A stretch of 64,000 bases of DNA from JADGRF01 sp035274465 (GTDB taxonomy: Bacteria > Myxococcota_A > Polyangia > Polyangiales > JAFGIB01): positions 1 through 64,000 of the forward strand of contig DATEOF010000385.1 of NCBI GenBank assembly GCA_035274465.1, given 5' to 3'. Under the pieces are notes generated by a model. That model was given only the letters and a program-made list of their open reading frames with translations. It was not told where the DNA came from and searched no databases. Positions 1 to 11,228 of the stretch are shown in pieces. Position 1 is the first letter of the stretch. Each line of letters begins with the position of its first letter. The translations under genes and the position numbers were made by a program.

Positions 1-139
1 CAGCCGGCGTGGCGCCGGCGCTCGGCGCGCCCGCGGCGGGCATCATCGCACCCATCGCTGTGCCGGAATCGCTACAGCCCAGCCAGCTCGGACCGAGCAT
101 CAATCCACACGCGAACCAACAACGAACACGCGCGCTCAT
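1..139 (-). CDS. N-terminus of a putative lipoprotein, cut by the left window edge
   Basis: An ATG on the minus strand (plus-strand CAT at 137-139) opens a frame that stays open to base 1, giving about 46 residues. It begins MSARVRCWFACGLMLG and continues to a lipobox-like LGC followed by SDSG, then a Met/Ala/Gly/Pro-rich stretch. This is the standard layout of the secreted lipoproteins seen elsewhere in this window: basic N-terminus, hydrophobic core, Cys, low-complexity linker. The product would be an outer-surface or periplasmic lipoprotein, but the functional domain lies outside the window, so no function is assigned. It is divergent from the gene starting at 350. Confidence 0.55.
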   Translation of the reverse strand, partial: MSARVRCWFACGLMLGPSWLGCSDSGTAMGAMMPAAGAPSAGATPA

Positions 140-261
140 TACCGACATGACACAAGCTCCGGTGAGAGCGCCTCAGTTACCGTTTGTTGAGCCGGGTGCC
201 AAGACGCAACCGGGCATGACCTCGTCGGAGTTACTGACAATTCCACGGATTTCGGTTAGCC

Positions 262-323
262 GTGTCGGACTGACGACACATCGTGCGCGAATGCAGCCAT
301 TTCTACCGACGACTTTCCGTCGG
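262..323. promoter_or_regulatory. Two 6-bp-stem hairpins in the divergent intergenic region before the 350 gene
   Basis: Two perfect inverted repeats of the same geometry lie here. GTGTCG (262-267) pairs with CGACAC (274-279) around a 6-nt loop, and CCGACG (306-311) pairs with CGTCGG (318-323) around a 6-nt loop. They sit between a lipoprotein start at 139 (minus) and a gene start at 350 (plus). They could be operators or leader RNA structure; short palindromes are common in GC-rich DNA, so this is tentative. Confidence 0.2.
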
Positions 324-349
324 CGGCTGAGTAGAATTGAGCGCACCGG

Positions 350-958
350 ATGCCTCAACCCGGCGCCAAATACGAAACGCTGGTCGAGCACCAGAGCGAG
401 CACGGTCCTTCGGTGACTGCCATCCGCGGATCGCTGATCGTCTCCTCGCTCGAGACCCTGCGCGAGCTCAATCTGTTCGAGCGCTACCTCGCCTGTCTGC
501 CCGCAGATCAGCACGACGCCGTGCTGTACATCCTGGCCTCCAGCTGGGTGCCGATCGAGCTCGCGATGACGCACTACACCGCGTGCGAGGCGATGGAGCT
601 GAGCGAGTCGGAGCTCGAGATCATCGGCCGACACGTCTCGAAGCGCATCATGGGCACGTTCCTGGCCACGTTGGTCAAGTCTGCGCACGCGTTGATCGCG
701 CGCGATCGCATTCCGCTGCGGCAGTATCCGAAGCTGTGGCAACGCCTGTTGCGTGGCGGCGGCTGCGGCGTGAGCGCGCTCGGCCTCAAGGACGCGCGCA
801 TCGAGTCACGAGGTGTGCCGATGTTCCGCTTCCGCTACTTCCGCGTCGCCTATACCGGTTTGATCAGGGGCGCGGGCTCGATGTTCCACGCAAAGTTTCA
901 AGCGCGCATCCGCCACGCGACCGACAACTCGCTGACGATCGACATCAGCTGGCACTAG
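350..958 (+). CDS. Hypothetical protein, remotely TIGR02265/DUF2378-like
   Basis: A 202-residue soluble protein without signal peptide or membrane segment. I do not recognise a catalytic motif. Its layout resembles the myxobacterial TIGR02265/DUF2378 type seen again at 33042-33635: an N-terminal helical part, a central SSWVPIEL segment, an E-x-x-x-IGR-x-V helix, a P-x-LW region, a Gly-rich turn and a terminal strand ending DISW. The resemblance is one of pattern, judged by eye. The ATG at 350 lacks a strong Shine-Dalgarno. Downstream, 959-1198 holds no convincing gene. Confidence 0.6.
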   Translation: MPQPGAKYETLVEHQSEHGPSVTAIRGSLIVSSLETLRELNLFERYLACLPADQHDAVLYILASSWVPIELAMTHYTACEAMELSESELEIIGRHVSKRIMGTFLATLVKSAHALIARDRIPLRQYPKLWQRLLRGGGCGVSALGLKDARIESRGVPMFRFRYFRVAYTGLIRGAGSMFHAKFQARIRHATDNSLTIDISWH

Positions 959-1198
959 GGCTGTCCCGGCCTCTTCGGTCCGCTGAACTTTGGCCACATC
1001 AAGCGGCACGCTTACGTGAGTCACACGTCGATTAGTCCGAACCAGCTCGTGCCGCTCGGCCCCGAGTTGGACTTGCGTCGAACTGGCGATCGGGCGCTCC
1101 TACGTGCTTCAGTTGTGCCATCATTGCGGCCCCTAACTTAGTCGACAGCAACGCGATCCGCGCGAGGCTCGCTGGCGACTGCTTGCAAATTGAAGAAC

Positions 1199-3010
1199 AT
1201 GCCAAGATTTGGCTTCGCGGTGCGACCGCGTCGGATTCACGTCGTTGCGCTTGCTGCGCTCGTCATCGCCTGTTCTGGCAGCAAGTCGGACGAGCGGGCG
1301 CCGTCCTCTCGGGAGCGGGATGGGGCTCGCGCAGGCAGCAGCGGTGCAATGCACGCCGATGTCGATGCGGGCGGCAGAGACGCCGAACCGCAGGACGCCG
1401 CTCGCGGCCGAGATGCTGGACCTCCTGACGCTGCTGCCGGCCGAGATGCTGGGCCACCTGGCACCGATGGCGGAAGAGGCGCCGACGAGGACGATTCCGG
1501 TGTCGGAGCGAGCGGCAAGCCCACGAGCGAAGATCCGCCGAGCGAGCACTGCAGGCCGACTGCGGGCGGGCCCTACTCGGTTCTGGAGCAGGACACGCTG
1601 ACGGTCGAACTGAAGTGCGCGACAGGCCTGGCAATGCCCGAGGCGCTCTCGATCGACGACCTTCCGAGCGGCGCCGCGTATGACAAACCGACTGGAACGC
1701 TGAGCTGGACGCCAGGACTAGACCAGGCGGCCGTCTACGAGCTGACCTTGCGCGCGAGCCCGTGGAACGAGACCGGAAAGCTCACGATCGCGGTGACCGA
1801 TCGCTACGGCGCGGCCGGCAATGTCCCCCCGACGAACGCTGCGATGTACAGCGAAGAGTTTGGGCTGCCCGTAATCCATCTGACCACGGACCCTGCGATC
1901 ACCGACGAGGGGTACACGCCGGCGCAGGTGACCTATCGCGGGCACACGTTCGTCGGCGCTGAAGCCAAGTACCGCGGCGTGTTCTCCTCGGACTTTCCCA
2001 AGCGCAGCTACACGTTGAAGTTCACCAAGACGGACAAATTCGGCGATCCGAGCGCCGCTGGTGGCTTCAGCGACAAGCGCAAGATCGTTTTGAGCACCCC
2101 GTTCGACGACAACTCGTACTTGAGGCAGCGTCTCAGCTTCGAGTTGTGGAACGTGCTCGGCCCGACCCAGATCAAGGTTCAGAGCTACAGCGCCGTGCTG
2201 TACCTCAACGGCGCGTACTACGGCCTGTACACCGTCACGGATCACGTCGATCGCTATTTGATGGAGGATCACGGCCTCGATCAGGACGGCAACCTGTACA
2301 AGGCTCGCAGCGCGGACGCCAACTTCCGCGAAGCGGGCATCGACCACCCGGTCAAGAGCGACATCCACCTCGGCTTCACCAAGGAAGAAGGCACACCGGA
2401 GGAAGGTGAGCCCGACGCCTACGACGATCTCGACGAGTTTCTGAGCTGGGCCAATACCGTCAGTGCGGCAGCCTTCACCCGCGAGTTCGAAGCTCGGGCC
2501 CAGCGCAGCGACTACGAAAACTGGTGGATCCTCGTCAGCTTCATCAGTGCCGACGACAGCACGGGCAAGAACAGCTACCACTATCACGACCCGAATCGCA
2601 CCGGCAGCCTCTGGCGTTGTGTCCCCTGGGACTTCAACGAAAGTTGGGGCCAGGACTATGCGACGCGACGCGTCTCTGCACAAAGCAAACCGGATGGCTG
2701 GCCCTTCGAATCCAACGGCATTTTTCAGCGCCTGAATGAAGATCCCACCTTCGGTCCGGCGCTGCGCGCGCGCTACCACGAGCTACTGACCACCCGCTAC
2801 AACCCGAGGACGATCCTGCCGCGCATCGCTGAGCTGGAAGCCGCGATCCGCGATAGCGCCCACCGTGACGAACAGAAATGGCGAAGCGCGTACCGCAGCT
2901 TCACCGCCTGGCAGAGCCGCACCGACTTCACGACCTTCGATGAAGAGGTCCAGTACCTTCGCCAGTGGATCTCCGATCGGCACGCGTACTTGAGCGCGCG
3001 GTACCAGTGA
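1199..3010 (+). CDS. CotH-kinase family lipoprotein
   Basis: A 603-residue predicted secreted lipoprotein. The N-terminus has a basic start, a hydrophobic core and a lipobox-like VIAC, then an Asp/Gly/Ala-rich linker to about residue 120. A short beta-sandwich-like segment (putative Ig/cadherin type, ending LSWTPG) precedes the CotH domain from about residue 220. CotH hallmarks are visible: AKYRG...PKRSYTLKF, the LSTPFDD segment and PWDFNESWG near residue 475, whose Asp is expected to bind metal. CotH proteins are atypical kinases that phosphorylate proteins in bacterial spore coats; the substrate here is unknown. A TTG at 1190 is an alternative start. The gene converges on the kinase at 3013 with 2 bp between them. 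Confidence 0.85.
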   Translation: MPRFGFAVRPRRIHVVALAALVIACSGSKSDERAPSSRERDGARAGSSGAMHADVDAGGRDAEPQDAARGRDAGPPDAAAGRDAGPPGTDGGRGADEDDSGVGASGKPTSEDPPSEHCRPTAGGPYSVLEQDTLTVELKCATGLAMPEALSIDDLPSGAAYDKPTGTLSWTPGLDQAAVYELTLRASPWNETGKLTIAVTDRYGAAGNVPPTNAAMYSEEFGLPVIHLTTDPAITDEGYTPAQVTYRGHTFVGAEAKYRGVFSSDFPKRSYTLKFTKTDKFGDPSAAGGFSDKRKIVLSTPFDDNSYLRQRLSFELWNVLGPTQIKVQSYSAVLYLNGAYYGLYTVTDHVDRYLMEDHGLDQDGNLYKARSADANFREAGIDHPVKSDIHLGFTKEEGTPEEGEPDAYDDLDEFLSWANTVSAAAFTREFEARAQRSDYENWWILVSFISADDSTGKNSYHYHDPNRTGSLWRCVPWDFNESWGQDYATRRVSAQSKPDGWPFESNGIFQRLNEDPTFGPALRARYHELLTTRYNPRTILPRIAELEAAIRDSAHRDEQKWRSAYRSFTAWQSRTDFTTFDEEVQYLRQWISDRHAYLSARYQ

Positions 3011-3012
3011 AT

Positions 3013-6760
<3,748 letters not shown>

Positions 6761-6851
6761 GCGGGACCCTAGATCCCGCCAGTTTTTACTGCAAGGGCTA
6801 GCAGGTTCGCTGCTTCCGCGATTCGAAGCCTGGAGGTAGTCTCCCGGCCCG

Positions 6852-7988
6852 ATGAACTTCGCCACTACGACCGCGACTGCACCCGTCGCGTGGAACAAAG
6901 AGTCGATTATCTTCTCCGCCTGTCAGGAGGATTCGCGCTCCGAGCTCGCAGCCTTCGGCCCTCTGAAGGGCAAGCACGTGTTTGCAGTGACGGCGGGCGG
7001 CGGCCGGGTGTTGAACCTGCTGATCGACAAGCCGAAGGCGATCACCGCGGTCGACCTCAACCCCGCGCAAAATGCGCTGCTGGAACTGAAGATCGCGGCC
7101 GTGCGCGGCCTGGATCACAGCGAGTATCTGCGGTTTCTCGGCGTGCGCAGCGCGGAGGATCGGCTCGCGCTGTACGAGCGCCACCTGCGCCATCAGCTCT
7201 CCGCGGGTGCGCAGCTCTATTTCGACAGCCTGCCCAAAGCGGTCGCCGCGGGCATCTTGTTCCAGGGCAAGATGGAGAAGTACCTGCGCCTCGGCGCGAA
7301 GGTGCTCAAGCTCGGGCACCCCTTCGGCCTCAAGAAATTGCTCGACGCCAGGAACCTGGACGAGCAGCGCGTGGCGATGGCCCGCTGGGAGACGCCGTTC
7401 TGGAGGGGCGTCGCGCACGTGGTCGGCAACAAGCACTTGATCGCGAAGCTCTCGGGTGATCCGGGCTTCTATCGAAACTTGCCGCCGGAGCCACCACTGC
7501 ACGAAGTGCTGTACGACCGCGTACACCGACATTTGAAACACAACCTGCTGCGCGAGAATTCTTTCCTGCAGCTGGTCCTGCACGGCCGCTACGTCTACGA
7601 AGACGTGTTGCCGATCTATTTGAACGCGAACACGTTCGCCCAGATCAAGGACGCGCTCGCGGAGACCAAAATCGACATTCAGACCACGACCGTGACCGAT
7701 GCGCTGCGCGGCTGCACGAACGGTGGCTTCGACGCGTTTTCGATCTCGGACATCTGCTCGTATCTGGATCCGGAACCGAGCCACCACCTGTTCGAGTCCG
7801 TGCTCTCGAAGGCGAGGCCGGGTGCGCGGCTGTGCTCGCGCTCGAACATCTTCCACCGGCCGCTCGCGGCCGAGCACGCCGCGCGCGTGAATCGCGAACC
7901 CGAGCTCGAGGCGCGCCTGTCACTGCACGACCACGCCACGGTTCACGAGTTCGTGGTCGGTGAAATCCGGCCCGTCATGCGGGCTTGA
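6852..7988 (+). CDS. DUF3419 / BtaA-like S-adenosylmethionine:diacylglycerol 3-amino-3-carboxypropyl transferase
   Basis: A 378-residue cytosolic protein matching the DUF3419 (BtaA) family along its whole length. BtaA transfers the 3-amino-3-carboxypropyl group of S-adenosylmethionine to diacylglycerol, the first step of betaine-lipid (DGTS) synthesis. Visible features are a Rossmann-type start (FAVTAGGGRVLNLLIDKP, then AVDLNPAQNALLELK) and a conserved C-terminal FDAFSISDICSYLD segment typical of the family. No BtaB-type N-methyltransferase is next to it, so the final lipid cannot be predicted. Its start is divergent from the kinase at 6760, and its 3' end overlaps the convergent FAD-protein gene by 14 bp. 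Confidence 0.8.
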   Translation: MNFATTTATAPVAWNKESIIFSACQEDSRSELAAFGPLKGKHVFAVTAGGGRVLNLLIDKPKAITAVDLNPAQNALLELKIAAVRGLDHSEYLRFLGVRSAEDRLALYERHLRHQLSAGAQLYFDSLPKAVAAGILFQGKMEKYLRLGAKVLKLGHPFGLKKLLDARNLDEQRVAMARWETPFWRGVAHVVGNKHLIAKLSGDPGFYRNLPPEPPLHEVLYDRVHRHLKHNLLRENSFLQLVLHGRYVYEDVLPIYLNANTFAQIKDALAETKIDIQTTTVTDALRGCTNGGFDAFSISDICSYLDPEPSHHLFESVLSKARPGARLCSRSNIFHRPLAAEHAARVNREPELEARLSLHDHATVHEFVVGEIRPVMRA

Positions 7989-9378
7989 AGCGTACGCCGT
8001 GTGACAGCCGGCCGTAGAAGTTGAACCACGCCTTCGCCTCGCTGTCGTCGGCGAACGGGTATTCGGCGCCGAGCTGTCGCGCGACTGCCAGCCCTGACAG
8101 GAAGCAGTGCTCCTGACTGTTGACCGTCGTGTGAGCGCCGGCATGCCAGGTGTGGTTTTGCCCCTGCAGCAGCGGAAACAGATTGAGCAGCACCACCGTG
8201 TGGAACACGTCGTGGATCACGTGCTGAAACCACCAGCGCTTCACGATCTTCGACTCGTCGATCTTCTGGATCGGGTTGTACGTGACCAGGCACGGGCGAT
8301 CCGAGCGCTTCGCCCACGGCTGCTGGTTGTGCATCAGGTAGGTGATCTCGTAGTTGTCCGGACGCGCGCCGTAGTGAAGGACGTAGTTGCTCCGGGTATC
8401 GACGATCCGGGTCGGGTCGTCGGGCAGGATCGAGCCGTCGGTGTGCACGATGGCGTGGTTGTGCAGCTCGCTCTCGTAGCGCACCTTGCCCAGCGCGCGG
8501 CGCTCACCGGACGAGGGGTCACTCAGCATCATCAGCGACTGGTTGGCGTTGCAGGCCAGCACGAGCTCGTCGAAGTGCTCCTTCTCGCCATTCGCCGTCT
8601 CGATCAGTACCCCGCCGTTCTCACGCGTGATGCGCTGCACCGGGGTCGACAGCCGGATGCGGTCGCGGAAGGCCCGGGTCAGGTTCTCGTAGATGCGCCG
8701 CGTGCCGCCCTCCCAGGTGACCATCGGCGTCGCGCGCTCGATGTCGAAGAAGTCCAGGTACCGAGAAAACATCGACGCGGGCATGTCGAAGACCGCGGTG
8801 GCCAGCACGAAATTCACGAACAGCGGCTTCAGGATCTTCACCCGGAACGCCATCGAGATGCCCCAGCGGTCCAGCATCTGTCCCATCGACACGTAGTTGA
8901 AGGGGTTGGTCGCCGACAGCAGCATCGAAGGCTTCGAGTTCAGCACGTTGAAGCGCTTCAGGAAGCGCAGCAGCGCCTGGAAGCGGTCGATGTCGGGCTG
9001 CAGCTCGGCCTTGAGCGCCGAGTCGAAGTCGTGCGCGTAGACGCCGCCGTCGTAGTGCACCGAGTAACTGAAGCGCGTCGGCAGCTGGCGGATGCCGAAA
9101 CGATCCATCAGCTTGACGTAGTGGTGATACACGGACGGGATGAACGCCGTGACCGAGATGTCCACCGGGATGCTCGAACCGTCGGCCTGCGGGATATCGA
9201 CGGTCATGGCGTTGCCGCCGACCCGGTCGTTCCGCTCGAACACCACGAAGTCGAAGCGCTCGGGATGATGGTGGAGGCCCCAAGCCGCGCCGAGCCCCGC
9301 CACGCCTCCGCCCACGATGGCGACACGACGCCTGCCGCCCCCAGAGATCGAGTTCCTCATCAGCTTCTCCGCCGGCAT
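7975..9378 (-). CDS. FAD/NAD(P)-dependent amine-oxidase-type oxidoreductase
   Basis: A 467-residue flavoprotein. A dinucleotide-binding motif IVGGGVAGLG (about 21-30) is followed by FVVFERNDRVGGNAM, the usual FAD-binding continuation of the amine oxidase/phytoene desaturase superfamily. The C-terminus carries the expected second FAD contact region (LSGLAVARQLG). Similar proteins are often found beside cyclopropane-fatty-acid synthases and lipid-modifying genes, and here the partner is the convergent BtaA-like gene, so a lipid substrate is plausible but inferred. I chose the ATG at 9378; ATG 9360 is an alternative. The upstream frame extension is unlikely to be translated because it has no protein-like character. 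Confidence 0.8.
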   Translation of the reverse strand: MPAEKLMRNSISGGGRRRVAIVGGGVAGLGAAWGLHHHPERFDFVVFERNDRVGGNAMTVDIPQADGSSIPVDISVTAFIPSVYHHYVKLMDRFGIRQLPTRFSYSVHYDGGVYAHDFDSALKAELQPDIDRFQALLRFLKRFNVLNSKPSMLLSATNPFNYVSMGQMLDRWGISMAFRVKILKPLFVNFVLATAVFDMPASMFSRYLDFFDIERATPMVTWEGGTRRIYENLTRAFRDRIRLSTPVQRITRENGGVLIETANGEKEHFDELVLACNANQSLMMLSDPSSGERRALGKVRYESELHNHAIVHTDGSILPDDPTRIVDTRSNYVLHYGARPDNYEITYLMHNQQPWAKRSDRPCLVTYNPIQKIDESKIVKRWWFQHVIHDVFHTVVLLNLFPLLQGQNHTWHAGAHTTVNSQEHCFLSGLAVARQLGAEYPFADDSEAKAWFNFYGRLSHGVRFKPA

Positions 9379-9467
9379 CGCTACACCACCTGCGGGGCTC
9401 ACGACAATGGAGAAGTTGGAGAGCGACCATCTTGCTCGCGCCCGGTGAACGCGGTTAGTTGCGTCGG

Positions 9468-11222
9468 ATGCACGGGGCCTCGTTGGCGCGCTTCTGGGTG
9501 ATACTTGGCGTGGCTGTCGCGCTGATGCTGGCGCTGAACGCACAGTCGCTGTCGTTCGGTTGGTTCGGTGACGACTACGTGCACCGGCGCATCATTCTCG
9601 AACAGCTCCACGGTGGGGGCGGCGCGCGGCCGTGGTGGAACCTGTTCGACGATCGCGCTGCAGCCAAGGGCGGCGTGGAAGAGCCGAATACGCTGTTCGG
9701 CCGGCTGCCGTGGTGGACCTCGCCGAGCTTCTCGTTCGCGCTGCTGCGCCCGTTGAGCGCGGCGAGTCAGCTGCTCGACTATACCTTGTGGCCGAATTCT
9801 CCGTGGCGGATGCATGCGCACAACCTGGCGCTGTTCGCATTGTTGGTATGCCTGGCGGGTGTGCTCTACCGGCGGCTCCTGGGCGACGGCCTGGCCTGCT
9901 GGATCGCACTCGTCGCCTATGCGATCGATGATTCGCACACGATCGGCAACGCCTGGATCGCCAGCCGGAACACCTTGCTGGTGGCGCTGTTCGGGTTGCT
10001 CTCGCTGTGGGCCTTCGACGTCTGGCGCCGCGACGGTGCGCGCTGGGGGGCCTGGCTGGCTGCGCTGGCGCTCGCCTGCGCGCATGCCAGCTCCGAGGGG
10101 GCGATCGCGCTGTGGGCCTACTTCCTGGCGTACGAGCTGTTCCTGGACGCGCGTCCCTGGCGCAGCCGCGCGCTGGCACTGGCACCGCTCGCAGCCATCA
10201 GCTGCGCGTTCTACTGGCTGAGCGCGAGCTACGGCTACGGCGTGCACGGCAGCGGCGTGTACATCGACCCGCGCGCCGATCCCCTGCGCTTCGCGCTCGT
10301 GGCGTTCGAGCGGCTGCCGGACATCGTGCGCCTGCAGTTCGGGCTATCGAACCTGGCGCTCGGAGGAGTGCCGCCGAGCTTGGTGCCGAGCGCGATCACG
10401 CTGACGCAGCTGTTCGTCGCAGTAGCCCTGGTGATCGGCTTGCGGCCGAGCTGGCGCAGCGGCACGACGCGTTACTTCGCGCTCAGCGCAGTGCTCACAC
10501 TTCTGCCGCACTGCAGCATCGGCGCGCTCGAGCGCCTGATGTACCTCAGCGGCTTCGCCGCGCACGGCCTGATCGCCCTGGCGCTGGCCGGTTGCATCCA
10601 GCAGCTACGAGCGGCAGAGGGCGGGCGCAAGATCGCCTACGGGCTGCCGGCAGCGGGCCTGCTCGTCATCCACGGCGTGGTCGTCATCTTCACCCCGGCG
10701 CATGCCCTCGCGTTCGCGCGAAACGTCCACCAGCGCGTGGAGTTCGCCGCGCGAAGCCTCCCGCACGGCGCCGAGCTCCGCGACCGCACCATCATGGTGC
10801 TCAACTACCCCGACTACCTCACCAGCGTCTTCGTGAGCGTCTACCGCCACGAGTTCGCCCTCCCTGGCCCGCGAGCCATGTACCTGGCAGGCACCAGCTC
10901 CGGCCCAGTCCGCATCCGCCGCGAAGCCCCCAACGTCCTCGAGCTCCAACCCCTGGGCGGCTACTTCCACGACCCCAGCATGAACCTGGTCCGCCCCCCG
11001 GACGAACCCTTCCACGAACGCCAACTCCTGCCGCTAGGAGCGGCAATCGTCCGCATCGACAAACTCACCACGGACGCCCGCCCCGACCAAATCTCCCTGC
11101 TGGCCCGCCTCGACGATCCCAGCTGGCTCTGGGTAGCCTACGACATCAGGCTCGGACGATTCGTGCCGATCAAACTACCGAAGATAGGCGAGTTTCGCTG
11201 GTTGCCCTCGCACGTGCCGTGA
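9468..11222 (+). CDS. Polytopic membrane protein, GT-C-like
   Basis: A 584-residue integral membrane protein with roughly ten hydrophobic segments. The first helix is followed by a loop with an acidic pair, GWFGDDYVHR, a placement typical of GT-C glycosyltransferases (dolichyl/polyprenyl-phosphate sugar transferases). The C-terminal ~150 residues are hydrophilic and probably extracytoplasmic. No named family is recognised with confidence, and the donor and acceptor are unknown. The ATG at 9468 is preferred over a TTG at 9459. The gene ends 6 bp before the convergent kinase gene at 11229, and its start is 89 bp from the divergent flavoprotein gene. Confidence 0.65.
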   Translation: MHGASLARFWVILGVAVALMLALNAQSLSFGWFGDDYVHRRIILEQLHGGGGARPWWNLFDDRAAAKGGVEEPNTLFGRLPWWTSPSFSFALLRPLSAASQLLDYTLWPNSPWRMHAHNLALFALLVCLAGVLYRRLLGDGLACWIALVAYAIDDSHTIGNAWIASRNTLLVALFGLLSLWAFDVWRRDGARWGAWLAALALACAHASSEGAIALWAYFLAYELFLDARPWRSRALALAPLAAISCAFYWLSASYGYGVHGSGVYIDPRADPLRFALVAFERLPDIVRLQFGLSNLALGGVPPSLVPSAITLTQLFVAVALVIGLRPSWRSGTTRYFALSAVLTLLPHCSIGALERLMYLSGFAAHGLIALALAGCIQQLRAAEGGRKIAYGLPAAGLLVIHGVVVIFTPAHALAFARNVHQRVEFAARSLPHGAELRDRTIMVLNYPDYLTSVFVSVYRHEFALPGPRAMYLAGTSSGPVRIRREAPNVLELQPLGGYFHDPSMNLVRPPDEPFHERQLLPLGAAIVRIDKLTTDARPDQISLLARLDDPSWLWVAYDIRLGRFVPIKLPKIGEFRWLPSHVP

Positions 11223-11228
11223 AACCGG

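Noticed and set aside
959..1138. In-frame open stretch after the TAG at 956-958 (possible read-through)
   Set aside because: The product (GCPGLFGPLNFGH...) shows no family match, and the protein before the stop already ends like related proteins, so chance openness is more likely.
8107..9501. Plus-strand 464-residue ORF opposite the flavoprotein
   Set aside because: The minus strand carries the FAD motif and family-like sequence; this frame is an antisense shadow rich in His, Arg and Val.
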